A stretch of DNA of 64,000 bases, taken from assembly GCF_013393185.1 (NCBI RefSeq), contig NZ_QJQX01000037.1, positions 186,001 to 250,000 of the forward strand, in the 5' to 3' direction. This document shows, piece after piece, positions 18,281-24,906 of this stretch. The notes below the pieces were generated by a model, which was not told the origin of the DNA, did not search any database, and saw nothing but the letters and a program-made list of their open reading frames with translations. The translations under genes were made by a program, and so were the position numbers. Within the stretch, counting starts at the first letter, position 1. Every line of letters begins with the position of its first letter. This DNA is from Sphingobium lactosutens (lineage in GTDB: Bacteria; Pseudomonadota; Alphaproteobacteria; Sphingomonadales; Sphingomonadaceae).

Positions 18281-18760
18281 ATGCGCGAGAGGATCATCCG
18301 GGCGACGCTGATCGCCGGCACGCTCGACATCATTTCCGCCTTCGTCTTCGCCGGCATGGCTGGCATGAAACCGCTGCCCGTGCTGGCCTTCGTCGCAAGC
18401 GGACCGTTCGGCGATGCCGCCAAGGGCAATCCCGTCTGGCTCTGGGCCGCGATCGGCCTTGCCGTCCACTTTGCGATCATGGCGTGCATGGCCACCGTTT
18501 ATATGCACGCGGCGCGGCATATCCCTGTGCTCAGGCGCCGGCCGGTCGCCGCCGGCTTGCTCTACGGGCTGCTGCTCTGGATCATCATGTACTGGCTGGT
18601 GCGGCCGTGGCGCTGGCACGCGCTCTGGCTGCCCGACGCCTATGCGGGACGGCCGATCGGCAAGATCGCCTGGGGCATCGGCAACCAGCTTTTCTCGCAT
18701 TGCATCCTTGTCGGCCTGCCCATCGCCTTTGTCGCGGCCCGGCGCGGGAGGCGGCGATGA
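18281..18760 (+). CDS. Four-helix membrane protein, function unknown
   Basis: 159 residues with about four hydrophobic segments: ATLIAGTLDIISAFVFAGMA (about 8-27), VWLWAAIGLAVHFAIMACMA (about 52-71), VAAGLLYGLLLWIIMYWLV (about 88-106) and NQLFSHCILVGLPIAFVAA (about 136-154). I recognise no named family; similar proteins are often annotated as hypothetical integral membrane proteins. The start at ATG 18281 follows GAGAGGGGAGCGCCAT. The stop overlaps the next gene's start (ATGA), so the two are coupled. It may share a transcript with purL, though the hairpin in between argues for its own promoter. Confidence 0.75.
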   Translation: MRERIIRATLIAGTLDIISAFVFAGMAGMKPLPVLAFVASGPFGDAAKGNPVWLWAAIGLAVHFAIMACMATVYMHAARHIPVLRRRPVAAGLLYGLLLWIIMYWLVRPWRWHALWLPDAYAGRPIGKIAWGIGNQLFSHCILVGLPIAFVAARRGRRR

Positions 18761-19161
18761 ACTCCGGTTATTCCGGCACTCCACTGGCGAAGAAACTGAG
18801 CCTTAAACCCGGCCTGCGCGCCTGGTGGGAGGATATGCCCGCCAGCGTCGCGGCGGAGATCGGCGACAGCGGCGTCATCCCCCTGCCCGCGCCGCAAGCG
18901 CCGATCGACGCCGCCCATATCTTCGTCACCGACCGCGCGACGATGGAGGCCCGCATCGCGGCGCTCCGTCCCTTGCTGGCCCCCACCGGCTTCCTGTGGA
19001 TAAGCTGGCCCAAAAAGGCATCTAAAGTGCCGACCGACATCAGCGAGGATGTTATCCGCGCGGTCATCCTGCCCGCGACCGATCTGGTCGACGTGAAGGT
19101 CTGCGCGGTCGATGCCACATGGTCTGGTCTCAAGCTGATGATCCGCAAGTCGGCCCGCTGA
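18757..19161 (+). CDS. DUF3052-like protein
   Basis: 134 residues. The N terminus GYSGTPLAKKLSLKPG is the hallmark of small DUF3052-type proteins, and the middle ISWPKKASKVPTDISEDV, with the C-terminal WSGLKLMIRK, fits too. Function unknown; no catalytic residues can be named. Starts at ATG 18757, overlapping the stop of the membrane protein by four bases. Cytoplasmic by lack of signal peptide or membrane segments. Confidence 0.75.
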   Translation: MNSGYSGTPLAKKLSLKPGLRAWWEDMPASVAAEIGDSGVIPLPAPQAPIDAAHIFVTDRATMEARIAALRPLLAPTGFLWISWPKKASKVPTDISEDVIRAVILPATDLVDVKVCAVDATWSGLKLMIRKSAR

Positions 19162-19173
19162 TCGCCCGATATT

Positions 19174-19191
19174 TTTGATAGCGCTATCAAA
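19174..19191. promoter_or_regulatory. Perfect 18-bp palindromic operator, LacI/GalR type
   Basis: TTTGATAGCGCTATCAAA is a perfect palindrome with the central CG of LacI-family operators. It lies 42 bases upstream of the GH43 start codon. TTGATA inside it could serve as a -35 with CTCCTA 17 bases on, so binding would block the promoter. No LacI-type gene is in the window, so the regulator would be encoded elsewhere. Confidence 0.75.
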
Positions 19192-19232
19192 TCCGCTCTC
19201 CTATGCTTGTCAAAACAGGGAGGAGAGGGATT

Positions 19233-20915
19233 ATGCGCCCAGCGTCACGCGCCACTTTCTGGCTGCTCGCCAGCGTCATCGGGCCGCTGGCTCCGGCACT
19301 GGCCGGCCCTGCCCGCTTCGAAGACTTCCGCTATGACGGCCGCGCGCAGGAACAGGCGACGCCCGGCCCCGGCGACTATCGCAACCCGATCCTGTCGGGC
19401 TATTATCCCGACCCGTCGATCACCCGCGTCGGCGACGCCTATTATCTCGTTAACAGCTCTTTCGCCCATTATCCGGGTCTGCCCATCTTCACCTCGACCG
19501 ACATGGTCCACTGGCGGCAGATCGGCAATGCGATCGACCGGCCCGGCCAGTTCGACTTTTCCGGACTTCGCACCTCGCGCGGCATGTTCGCGCCCGACAT
19601 CAGCTGGCATGATGGGCATTTCTATCTGGTCGGCACCTGCGTCGATTGCCGGGGCAATTTCGTCATGACCGCGCGCGATCCGGCCGGGCCATGGTCCGAC
19701 CCGACCTGGCTGCCGTTCGAGGGGATCGATCCGTCCCTCTACTGGGAGGGTGATCGCGCGTTCATCGTCAACAACCGCGCGCCCGATGAGCCGCCCCGCT
19801 ATGACGGGCATCGCGCCATCTGGGTGCAGGAGTTCGACTGGCGCACCCTCAGGATGACCGGTCCCTCTACCCAGATTGTCAATGGCGGCGTCGACATCGC
19901 GCAAAAGCCCGCATGGATCGAAGGGCCGCATCTGCTGAAGCGGGAGGGCTATTATTATCTGATCGCGGCCGAAGGCGGCACCGGCGACCAGCATAGCGAA
20001 GTCGTCTTCCGGTCCCCCGACCTGCGCAGGCCGTTCACGCCCTATCTAAGCAATCCGATCCTCAGCCAGCGCAGCCTCGATCCGGCCCGCCCCAATCCGG
20101 TGACGTCAGCCGGCCACGCCAAGCTGATCCAGACGCAGGCGGGCGACTGGTGGGCGACCTTCCTCGCCACCCGGCCCTATGGTCCCGACCTCTACAATAT
20201 CGGGCGCGAAACCTTCCTGCTGCCGGTCGAGTGGCGCGACGGCTGGCCTCACATATTGGACGCCGGCAAGCCCATTCCCTTCACCGCCCCGCGCCCGGAC
20301 CTGCCCAGCGGACCGACCGAAATCCCGTCGACAAGCGGCGACTTTTCCTACCACCGCAACGATTTCACCGGTACGCGGCTCGATCCGGCCTGGATCGGCA
20401 TCCGCACCCCGGCCAGGCCCGTCTATCGGCTGGAGCAGGGCGCGCTGGTGCTGGACGGTGCGACCGCGATCGGCGACCTGTCCGGCGCGCCGGCCTTCAT
20501 CGGCCGGCGCCAGCAGCACCATGTCGCCACCGTCTCCACCACGCTCGACTACCGCCCCGAAGTCGATGGCGATCGCGCGGGGCTGGTCGCGATCCAGTCG
20601 GACCGGTCCTTCCTCTTCTTCGGCCTGATCCAGAACGGCGGCACGCCGCGGATCGCCCTGATGGCGCGCGAGGGATCGGACAGCGACCGACTCATTGCCT
20701 CCACGCCGATCGATCCGGCACGGCCCGTAACCCTCACCCTTGCCCTGGACGGCGGCCGGATGCGCGCCAGCTATGTCAGCGGCGGCGCAGAGCGGGTGCT
20801 GGCGTCCGATGTGGATATAGACTTCCTCAGCACGAAGCAGGCCGGCGGCTTCGTCGGCACCATCATCGGTCCCTATGCCTGGGCGGCGCGCGTCACCCGG
20901 CCCAGCAGCAACTGA
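19233..20915 (+). CDS. Glycoside hydrolase family 43 (beta-xylosidase-like), exported
   Basis: Predicted periplasmic or secreted glycosidase acting on xylo- or arabino-oligosaccharides. 560 residues. Signal peptide about 1-25 (LLASVIGPLAPALAG). Five-bladed propeller catalytic domain with the three acidic residues: base Asp in GYYPDPSITRVG, pKa-modulating Asp in GIDPSLYWEG, acid Glu in WIEGPHLLKR. The C-terminal half (about 360-560) is a beta-sandwich of the GH43 C2 type. Start ATG 19233 after GGAGGAGAGG. The 3' end overlaps the convergent methyltransferase gene by 43 bases. It stands alone with no transporter or regulator beside it. Confidence 0.9.
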   Translation: MRPASRATFWLLASVIGPLAPALAGPARFEDFRYDGRAQEQATPGPGDYRNPILSGYYPDPSITRVGDAYYLVNSSFAHYPGLPIFTSTDMVHWRQIGNAIDRPGQFDFSGLRTSRGMFAPDISWHDGHFYLVGTCVDCRGNFVMTARDPAGPWSDPTWLPFEGIDPSLYWEGDRAFIVNNRAPDEPPRYDGHRAIWVQEFDWRTLRMTGPSTQIVNGGVDIAQKPAWIEGPHLLKREGYYYLIAAEGGTGDQHSEVVFRSPDLRRPFTPYLSNPILSQRSLDPARPNPVTSAGHAKLIQTQAGDWWATFLATRPYGPDLYNIGRETFLLPVEWRDGWPHILDAGKPIPFTAPRPDLPSGPTEIPSTSGDFSYHRNDFTGTRLDPAWIGIRTPARPVYRLEQGALVLDGATAIGDLSGAPAFIGRRQQHHVATVSTTLDYRPEVDGDRAGLVAIQSDRSFLFFGLIQNGGTPRIALMAREGSDSDRLIASTPIDPARPVTLTLALDGGRMRASYVSGGAERVLASDVDIDFLSTKQAGGFVGTIIGPYAWAARVTRPSSN

Positions 20916-21646
20916 TAGACGTCCCGGCCGCCCGCCGCGTCATAGGTCGCCATGACCCGGCGCAGCGCGGACGGACCGAGCGGCCTGCGCCCCTCGCCCG
21001 GCACGACCGCGCCGATGCCCTTGAGGTGGGCGATCAGCGCCCGCGCGCCCTTCCCCTCCATCGCCACCGTTTCCTCAAAGGCAAAGGCGTCCGCATGGCC
21101 CGCCAGCATGGCGCGCAGCGCGTCGAGCGAGGGATAATCGGGCACGCCGCTCGCTTCGCCACAGGCGGCATGGGCGGCGCGCCAGGCGGCGAAGCTGCCC
21201 TGCCCCATGGTCGAGAAGATGAGGCTCCCACCCGGCCGCAACAGCCCGGCCAGCCGCGCGATCGCCGCCGGCAGATCGTCGAACCACTGGAAGGTCAGAC
21301 TCGACAGGATCAGGTCGAACCATGGCCCGTCAAAAGGCGGCGCTTCCCCGTCCATCGTCAGGAAACGGCCCGCGACCCGGCCGTGTGACGCCGCCTGCTC
21401 CAGCATGCCCGGCGAAATATCGGTTGCGATCAGGTCTGCGCCGGGCCAGCGCGTCTGGATATCGCGAGTGAGGAGGCCGGTGCCGCAGCCAATCTCCAGG
21501 ACGCGCGCGACCCCGCCCGGCATCTGCCGCTGGGCAATGTCGGCCACCAGCGTCGCCGCCAGCCGCTGCGGCCCGGCATGCGCCTCATAATGGCCGGCCG
21601 CCGCGCCGAAGGCATCGCTTATCCGTTGCTTGCGCGCGTCATTCAT
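20873..21646 (-). CDS. bioC: BioC-like SAM-dependent methyltransferase
   Basis: Class I methyltransferase resembling BioC, which methylates malonyl-ACP to start pimelate synthesis for biotin. 257 residues. The N terminus RISDAFGAAAGHYEAHAGPQ and motif I VLEIGCGTGLLTRDI (about 48-62) are BioC-like, followed by DISPGML, and FDLILSSLTFQWFDDLPAAI, which holds the BioC-type SLTFQWF segment. No other biotin gene is in the window, so the specific role is an inference; a general methyltransferase remains possible. The start is ATG ending at 21646, divergent from the DUF418 gene with 60 bases between starts. Confidence 0.75.
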   Translation of the reverse strand: MNDARKQRISDAFGAAAGHYEAHAGPQRLAATLVADIAQRQMPGGVARVLEIGCGTGLLTRDIQTRWPGADLIATDISPGMLEQAASHGRVAGRFLTMDGEAPPFDGPWFDLILSSLTFQWFDDLPAAIARLAGLLRPGGSLIFSTMGQGSFAAWRAAHAACGEASGVPDYPSLDALRAMLAGHADAFAFEETVAMEGKGARALIAHLKGIGAVVPGEGRRPLGPSALRRVMATYDAAGGRDVYQLLLGRVTRAAQA

Positions 21647-21706
21647 GGCTAGGCGGATGGCAGAGCCTTGCCTTTCTGGCCAGCCCTTTCAAGGAACGTC
21701 CATCGC

Positions 21707-22948
21707 ATGACCGCATCCCCCCGCATCCCCGCCATGGACGTGCTGCGCGGCTGCGCGGTGATGGGAATCGTGTGGATGAACATCACCGCCTACGCCCTGC
21801 CGCAAAATGCCTATTTCAACCCGGCGGTCGCGGGGCCGCTCTCGGCCGGGGACATGATCTTCTGGGCAATCAGCCTGATCTTCGTCGACGGCAAGATGCG
21901 CGGCCTGTTCGCCCTGCTGTTCGGCGCGTCGATGCTGCTGCTGATCGACAAGGAGGAGATGGCGGGCCGCGACGGGCGCCGGACCCAGATGATCCGCCTG
22001 GGCTGGCTGTTCGTCATCGGTTGCCTGCATTTCTTCCTGCTCTGGTGGGGCGATATCCTGCGCGTCTATGCGATCGTTGGCCTGTTCGCCCTGCTCTTCG
22101 TCCGGTTTGAGCCGCTCGATCTGGTCAAGCGCGCCTTCCTCTTCTTCCTCTTCCAGTTTCTGCTGCTCGCCGCCTTCATCGGCAGCCTCTATCTCTGGGG
22201 CCATGCCGCCGGGGAGGCCAATGTCGGCGCCGCCACGCGCGACGGCTTCCTGCACTTCATGGCCGCCCTGTCCGATCCGACCAGCCCGACCACGCAGATG
22301 GAAATCGCGACCTATCGCAGCAGCCTGTCCGCCATCATCGGCATGAAGCTGGCAGGCTTTCCTGGCGACTGGCTCTGGGGCTTGTTGTTCAATGCATTCG
22401 AGACGCTGGGCTTCATGCTGCTCGGCATGGCGATGCTGAAGGGTGGCTTCCTGACCGGCAACTGGGACGCGGAGCAATATCGCCGCACCGCACGCCATTG
22501 CTTCCTGATCGGCGTGCCGCCCATGGCGGCACTGGGCCTGTGGGTGTGGTGGAGCGGCTTTGCCCCCCTCCCCACTTATGGCGCGGCTTTGGTCTGGTCG
22601 CTGCCCTTCCGCATCCCGCTGACGGTCGGCTGGGCGGCGTTGATCCTCTGGCTGCTCGCCCGGCACAAGGGCAGCCCGATGGTCGGCCGGATCGCCGCGG
22701 CGGGGCGGATGACGCTCAGCAACTATCTGGGCACCAGCCTGGTGATGACGACGATCTTCTACGGCTGGGGGATTGGCCTCTTCGCCCATGTCGACCATGC
22801 CACGCTTCCCCTCTTCGTTTTTGCCATCTGGGTTGTCATGCTCCTCTGGTCGCAGCCCTATGCCGTCCGATTCGCTATGGGTCCGGCCGAATGGCTGTGG
22901 CGCAGCCTCAGCCATGGTGCGGTGCAAAAGATTCGCAGAAGCAGCTAA
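21707..22948 (+). CDS. DUF418 family membrane protein
   Basis: 413 residues, polytopic inner-membrane protein of the YeiB/DUF418 type; function unknown, with a general likeness to membrane acyltransferases and heparan-acetyltransferase-type folds. N-terminal RIPAMDVLRGCAVMGI is the family motif, and the C-terminal AAGRMTLSNYLGTSLVM is the DUF418 signature. About ten hydrophobic helices. Start ATG 21707 after AAGGAACG; the longer frame from 21668 overlaps the divergent promoter region. A Fur-like box lies within its last codons and likely serves the next gene. Confidence 0.85.
   Translation: MTASPRIPAMDVLRGCAVMGIVWMNITAYALPQNAYFNPAVAGPLSAGDMIFWAISLIFVDGKMRGLFALLFGASMLLLIDKEEMAGRDGRRTQMIRLGWLFVIGCLHFFLLWWGDILRVYAIVGLFALLFVRFEPLDLVKRAFLFFLFQFLLLAAFIGSLYLWGHAAGEANVGAATRDGFLHFMAALSDPTSPTTQMEIATYRSSLSAIIGMKLAGFPGDWLWGLLFNAFETLGFMLLGMAMLKGGFLTGNWDAEQYRRTARHCFLIGVPPMAALGLWVWWSGFAPLPTYGAALVWSLPFRIPLTVGWAALILWLLARHKGSPMVGRIAAAGRMTLSNYLGTSLVMTTIFYGWGIGLFAHVDHATLPLFVFAIWVVMLLWSQPYAVRFAMGPAEWLWRSLSHGAVQKIRRSS
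22923..22937. promoter_or_regulatory. Fur-like box 1 (upstream of bfd)
   Basis: TGCAAAAGATTCGCA, an interrupted palindrome (reverse complement TGCGAATCTTTTGCA). It shares 12 of 15 positions with TGCAAATCATGCGCA at 23185-23199 in front of bfr. It overlaps the DUF418 3' end and is 18 bases upstream of the bfd -35 candidate. Confidence 0.5.
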
Positions 22949-22953
22949 AGACT

Positions 22954-22983
22954 ATTGCGACCCATTATCAGGCGCGCTATCTC
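22954..22983 (+). promoter_or_regulatory. Candidate bfd promoter with overlapping second box
   Basis: TTGCGA (22955-22960), 17 bases, TATCTC (22978-22983). ATTGCGACCCATTATCA (22954-22970) covers the -35 and spacer and resembles the other iron boxes (ATTGC.A..CAT...CA shared with the bfr site). A repressor there would block polymerase. Confidence 0.4.
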
Positions 22984-23007
22984 TCCTCTGTCAGGAGAAG
23001 AGCCTCG

Positions 23008-23178
23008 ATGGTTGTCTGCGTCTGTAATGCGATTCGTGAAAAAGACTTGCGGGAAGCTGCGCGCGACGGCGCGGACACGCCGTGCAATGCCTATGCCCGT
23101 TTCGGTCGCCGCCCCAAATGCGGCCAGTGCGTGCCCTACGCGCGGACGATCATCGCCGCGGAGCGCGCATCGGCCTGA
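23008..23178 (+). CDS. bfd: Bacterioferritin-associated ferredoxin
   Basis: Small [2Fe-2S] protein that passes electrons to bacterioferritin to release stored iron. 56 residues. The four cluster cysteines are present in the family spacing: CVC near the N terminus (C4, C6) and PKCGQC (C38, C41). The basic stretch ARFGRRPK before the second pair is typical and thought to face bacterioferritin. Start ATG 23008, preceded by TCAGGAGAAGAGC. It lies 149 bases upstream of bfr, the classic bfd-bfr pair. Upstream iron-box candidates predict induction under iron limitation. Confidence 0.93.
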   Translation: MVVCVCNAIREKDLREAARDGADTPCNAYARFGRRPKCGQCVPYARTIIAAERASA

Positions 23179-23184
23179 TAAAAT

Positions 23185-23199
23185 TGCAAATCATGCGCA
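23185..23199. promoter_or_regulatory. Fur-like box 2 (upstream of bfr)
   Basis: TGCAAATCATGCGCA, an interrupted palindrome with TGC and GCA ends, matching the box at 22923-22937. It starts 6 bases after the bfd stop and ends 65 bases upstream of the bfr -35, a position more suited to activation or to roadblocking than to direct promoter occlusion. Confidence 0.5.
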
Positions 23200-23264
23200 C
23201 GAAACAATCGCGAAGCCGACGCAATAGCGCAGTAAAAAAGCCCTGATTTTCAAGGGTTTTCGAC

Positions 23265-23293
23265 TTAACAGACGGGTGCATTGCGCCTATAAT
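23265..23293 (+). promoter_or_regulatory. Strong candidate bfr promoter
   Basis: TTAACA (23265-23270), 17-base spacer, TATAAT (23288-23293); the best sigma-70-like promoter I could see in the window. The leader to the bfr start is about 28 bases. Confidence 0.65.
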
Positions 23294-23327
23294 TCCGGCG
23301 TTCCAAAAACAGCCGGAGTATAACGCC

Positions 23328-23807
23328 ATGAAGGGCGACCCGAAGGTCATCGATTTCCTGAACGAGGTCCTCAAGAATGAGCTGACCGCGATCAACCAAT
23401 ATTTCCTCCACTATCGCATGCTCAATCACTGGGGCATCGAGAAGCTGGCCAAGTTCGAATATTCCGAATCGATCGACGAGATGAAGCACGCCGACAAGGT
23501 GGCGGAGCGCATCCTGTTCCTCGACGGCCTGCCCAATTTCCAGCTGCTCGGCCGCCTGAAGATCGGCGAGACGGTGGAAGAAATCCTCAAGTCCGACCTT
23601 GAGCTGGAATATGAGGCGCTGCCGGTGCTGAAGGACGCGATCGCCTATTGCGAGTCGATCCGCGACTATGTCAGCCGCGACCTGTTCCAATATATCCTCG
23701 AAAGCGAGGAAGAACATGTCGACACGCTGGAAACCCAGTTCGAGATGATCGAGCGCATGGGCATCCAGAATTATATCCAGCTGCAAAGCAAGGCCGCCGA
23801 AGAATAA
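23328..23807 (+). CDS. bfr: Bacterioferritin
   Basis: Forms a 24-subunit haem-containing iron storage shell. 159 residues. All ferroxidase ligands are in register: E18, E51, H54, E94, E127, H130, and the haem ligand M52 (IDEMKHAD). This is therefore a full Bfr and not a haem-free ferritin. Start ATG 23328 ([12 protein letters not shown]). It has its own strong promoter and terminator, and an iron-box candidate upstream. Partner of Bfd at 23008. Confidence 0.97.
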   Translation: MKGDPKVIDFLNEVLKNELTAINQYFLHYRMLNHWGIEKLAKFEYSESIDEMKHADKVAERILFLDGLPNFQLLGRLKIGETVEEILKSDLELEYEALPVLKDAIAYCESIRDYVSRDLFQYILESEEEHVDTLETQFEMIERMGIQNYIQLQSKAAEE

Positions 23808-23830
23808 GGCGCCCGCAACGGCATATATCG

Positions 23831-23870
23831 GGCGAGGCCAACCCTCCGGCGGCGGCCTCGCCTTTTTCTT
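23831..23870 (+). terminator. Intrinsic terminator after bfr
   Basis: GGCGAGGCC (23831-23839) pairs with GGCCTCGCC (23854-23862), followed by TTTTTCTTTC. It sits between convergent bfr and mutT. Confidence 0.85.
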
Positions 23871-23871
23871 T

Positions 23872-24279
23872 CTACAACAACGCCTCAAGAATCCCGATCA
23901 GCGGCAGGTCCGCGGGCGGCATCTCCACCCCATACATTTGCGTTGGCCGCATCCATTGCAGCGCGGTCGCATGGCGCGCCTCGGGCACCCCCTGCCACTT
24001 GCGGCAGACATAGAGCAGCAGCAGCAAATGCCTGTCGCCCAGCGGCTCGCTGGCGAAGGTGGCGGGCGCCAGGCAGCTTTCGTGCGTGCGGATGCCCAGC
24101 TCCTCCTCCAGCTCGCGCACCAGCGCGGCCTCCGGCGTTTCGCCCGGTTCCACCTTTCCGCCCGGAAATTCCCACATCCCCGCCATCGATCCGCCCGGCG
24201 GGCGTTGCTGCAGCAGGACGCGGCCATCGGCATCGATCAACGCGACGGCGACGACGAACAGGGGGGACATTGGCGGCAT
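23872..24279 (-). CDS. mutT: Nudix hydrolase, MutT-like 8-oxo-dGTP diphosphatase
   Basis: Cleans oxidised nucleotides by hydrolysing (8-oxo-)(d)NTPs to monophosphates. 135 residues. The Nudix box is complete: GGKVEPGETPEAALVRELEE (about residues 39-58), continuing ELGI. LLQQRPPGGSMAGMWEFPGG is a typical MutT run before it. The start is ATG ending at 24279 or the one at 24270 (MSPLFVV); both fit. Convergent with bfr. The exact substrate is inferred from family resemblance. Confidence 0.88.
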   Translation of the reverse strand: MPPMSPLFVVAVALIDADGRVLLQQRPPGGSMAGMWEFPGGKVEPGETPEAALVRELEEELGIRTHESCLAPATFASEPLGDRHLLLLLYVCRKWQGVPEARHATALQWMRPTQMYGVEMPPADLPLIGILEALL

Positions 24280-24358
24280 ATCTTTCCAGTCAGGAGGGCT
24301 TTGTTAACCGTGGCTGCTTTACATGTCCGACGACGACTGTCTGTAGCGAAATGGGGTG

Positions 24359-24547
24359 ATGATGCGCGGGCTTATCGAAATCATAGCCCGTCGGGGCCTG
24401 CTGCGATGCGAGCGAGGCGCAACGGCGGTGGAATATGCCCTCATTCTTGCAATGGTCGTACTGGCGATCATCGTGGCGCTCACCAATGTCGCGAACAAGA
24501 CCATCACCATGTGGAATAACGTCGCGACCGAAGTAACGAAGTATTAA
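24359..24547 (+). CDS. Flp-type IVb pilin, divergent
   Basis: 62-residue pilin-like protein. The prepilin motif is CERGATAVEYALILAMVV, with the Gly-Ala cleavage context and the conserved Glu at +5 of Flp pilins, then a hydrophobic helix VVLAIIVALTNVAN. The N-terminal leader (MMRGLIEIIARRGLLRCERG) is basic. Start options are GTG 24356, ATG 24359 and ATG 24362. It precedes a second, more standard Flp pilin at 24684. No tad/cpa assembly genes are in the window, so it would depend on a locus elsewhere. Confidence 0.8.
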   Translation: MMRGLIEIIARRGLLRCERGATAVEYALILAMVVLAIIVALTNVANKTITMWNNVATEVTKY

Positions 24548-24683
24548 CCATCAAAATCTGACACTTCCTTCCGCCATTAAACATTTTTCAACTCAGCGGC
24601 CCTAATTCGATCCTAGCTGACCACGAATTACCAAGCGGGGCGGCCGGGTAGTTTAACGGATAATCCAATCAAGGAGACGTCAC

Positions 24684-24845
24684 ATGCAGTTCATCCGCAA
24701 GATGCTGAAGAATGAAGAAGGTGCCACCGCGATCGAATACGGCCTGATCGCCGCTCTGATCGCCGTCGCCGCGATCGGCGCCATGACCAGCATCGGCACC
24801 AAGCTGAACACGACCTTCAACAAGGTGTCGCAGAACCTCCAGTAA
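24684..24845 (+). CDS. Flp family type IVb pilin
   Basis: 53-residue major-pilin-like protein: short leader MQFIRKMLKNEEG, then ATAIEYGLIAALIAVAAIGA, the Flp signature with Glu +5, and a polar tail ending KVSQNLQ. Processed by a TadV/CpaA-type prepilin peptidase and assembled into tight-adherence pili; those genes are not here. ATG 24684 is 7 bases after AAGGAGAC, a strong ribosome site, which suggests high expression. A strong terminator follows. Confidence 0.92.
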   Translation: MQFIRKMLKNEEGATAIEYGLIAALIAVAAIGAMTSIGTKLNTTFNKVSQNLQ

Positions 24846-24870
24846 GGTTCGGCTTCTTGTCGAATGAAGG

Positions 24871-24900
24871 GGCGGCGAACGCAGGTTCGCCGCCCTTTTT
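24871..24900 (+). terminator. Intrinsic terminator after the Flp pilin
   Basis: GGCGGCGAAC (24871-24880), loop GCAG, GTTCGCCGCC (24885-24894), then C and TTTTT. It is 7 bases from the convergent M48 gene's stop codon. Confidence 0.9.
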
Positions 24901-24906
24901 CGTGCC

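Noticed and set aside
23240..23260. CCCT...AGGGTTTT as a bfd terminator
   Set aside because: Stem of only four pairs; too weak to call, and it lies just above the bfr promoter.
24640..24665. tRNA-like stretch GGGTAGTTTAACGGATAA
   Set aside because: Resembles a D-loop, but no acceptor stem, anticodon stem or T-loop can be folded around it.
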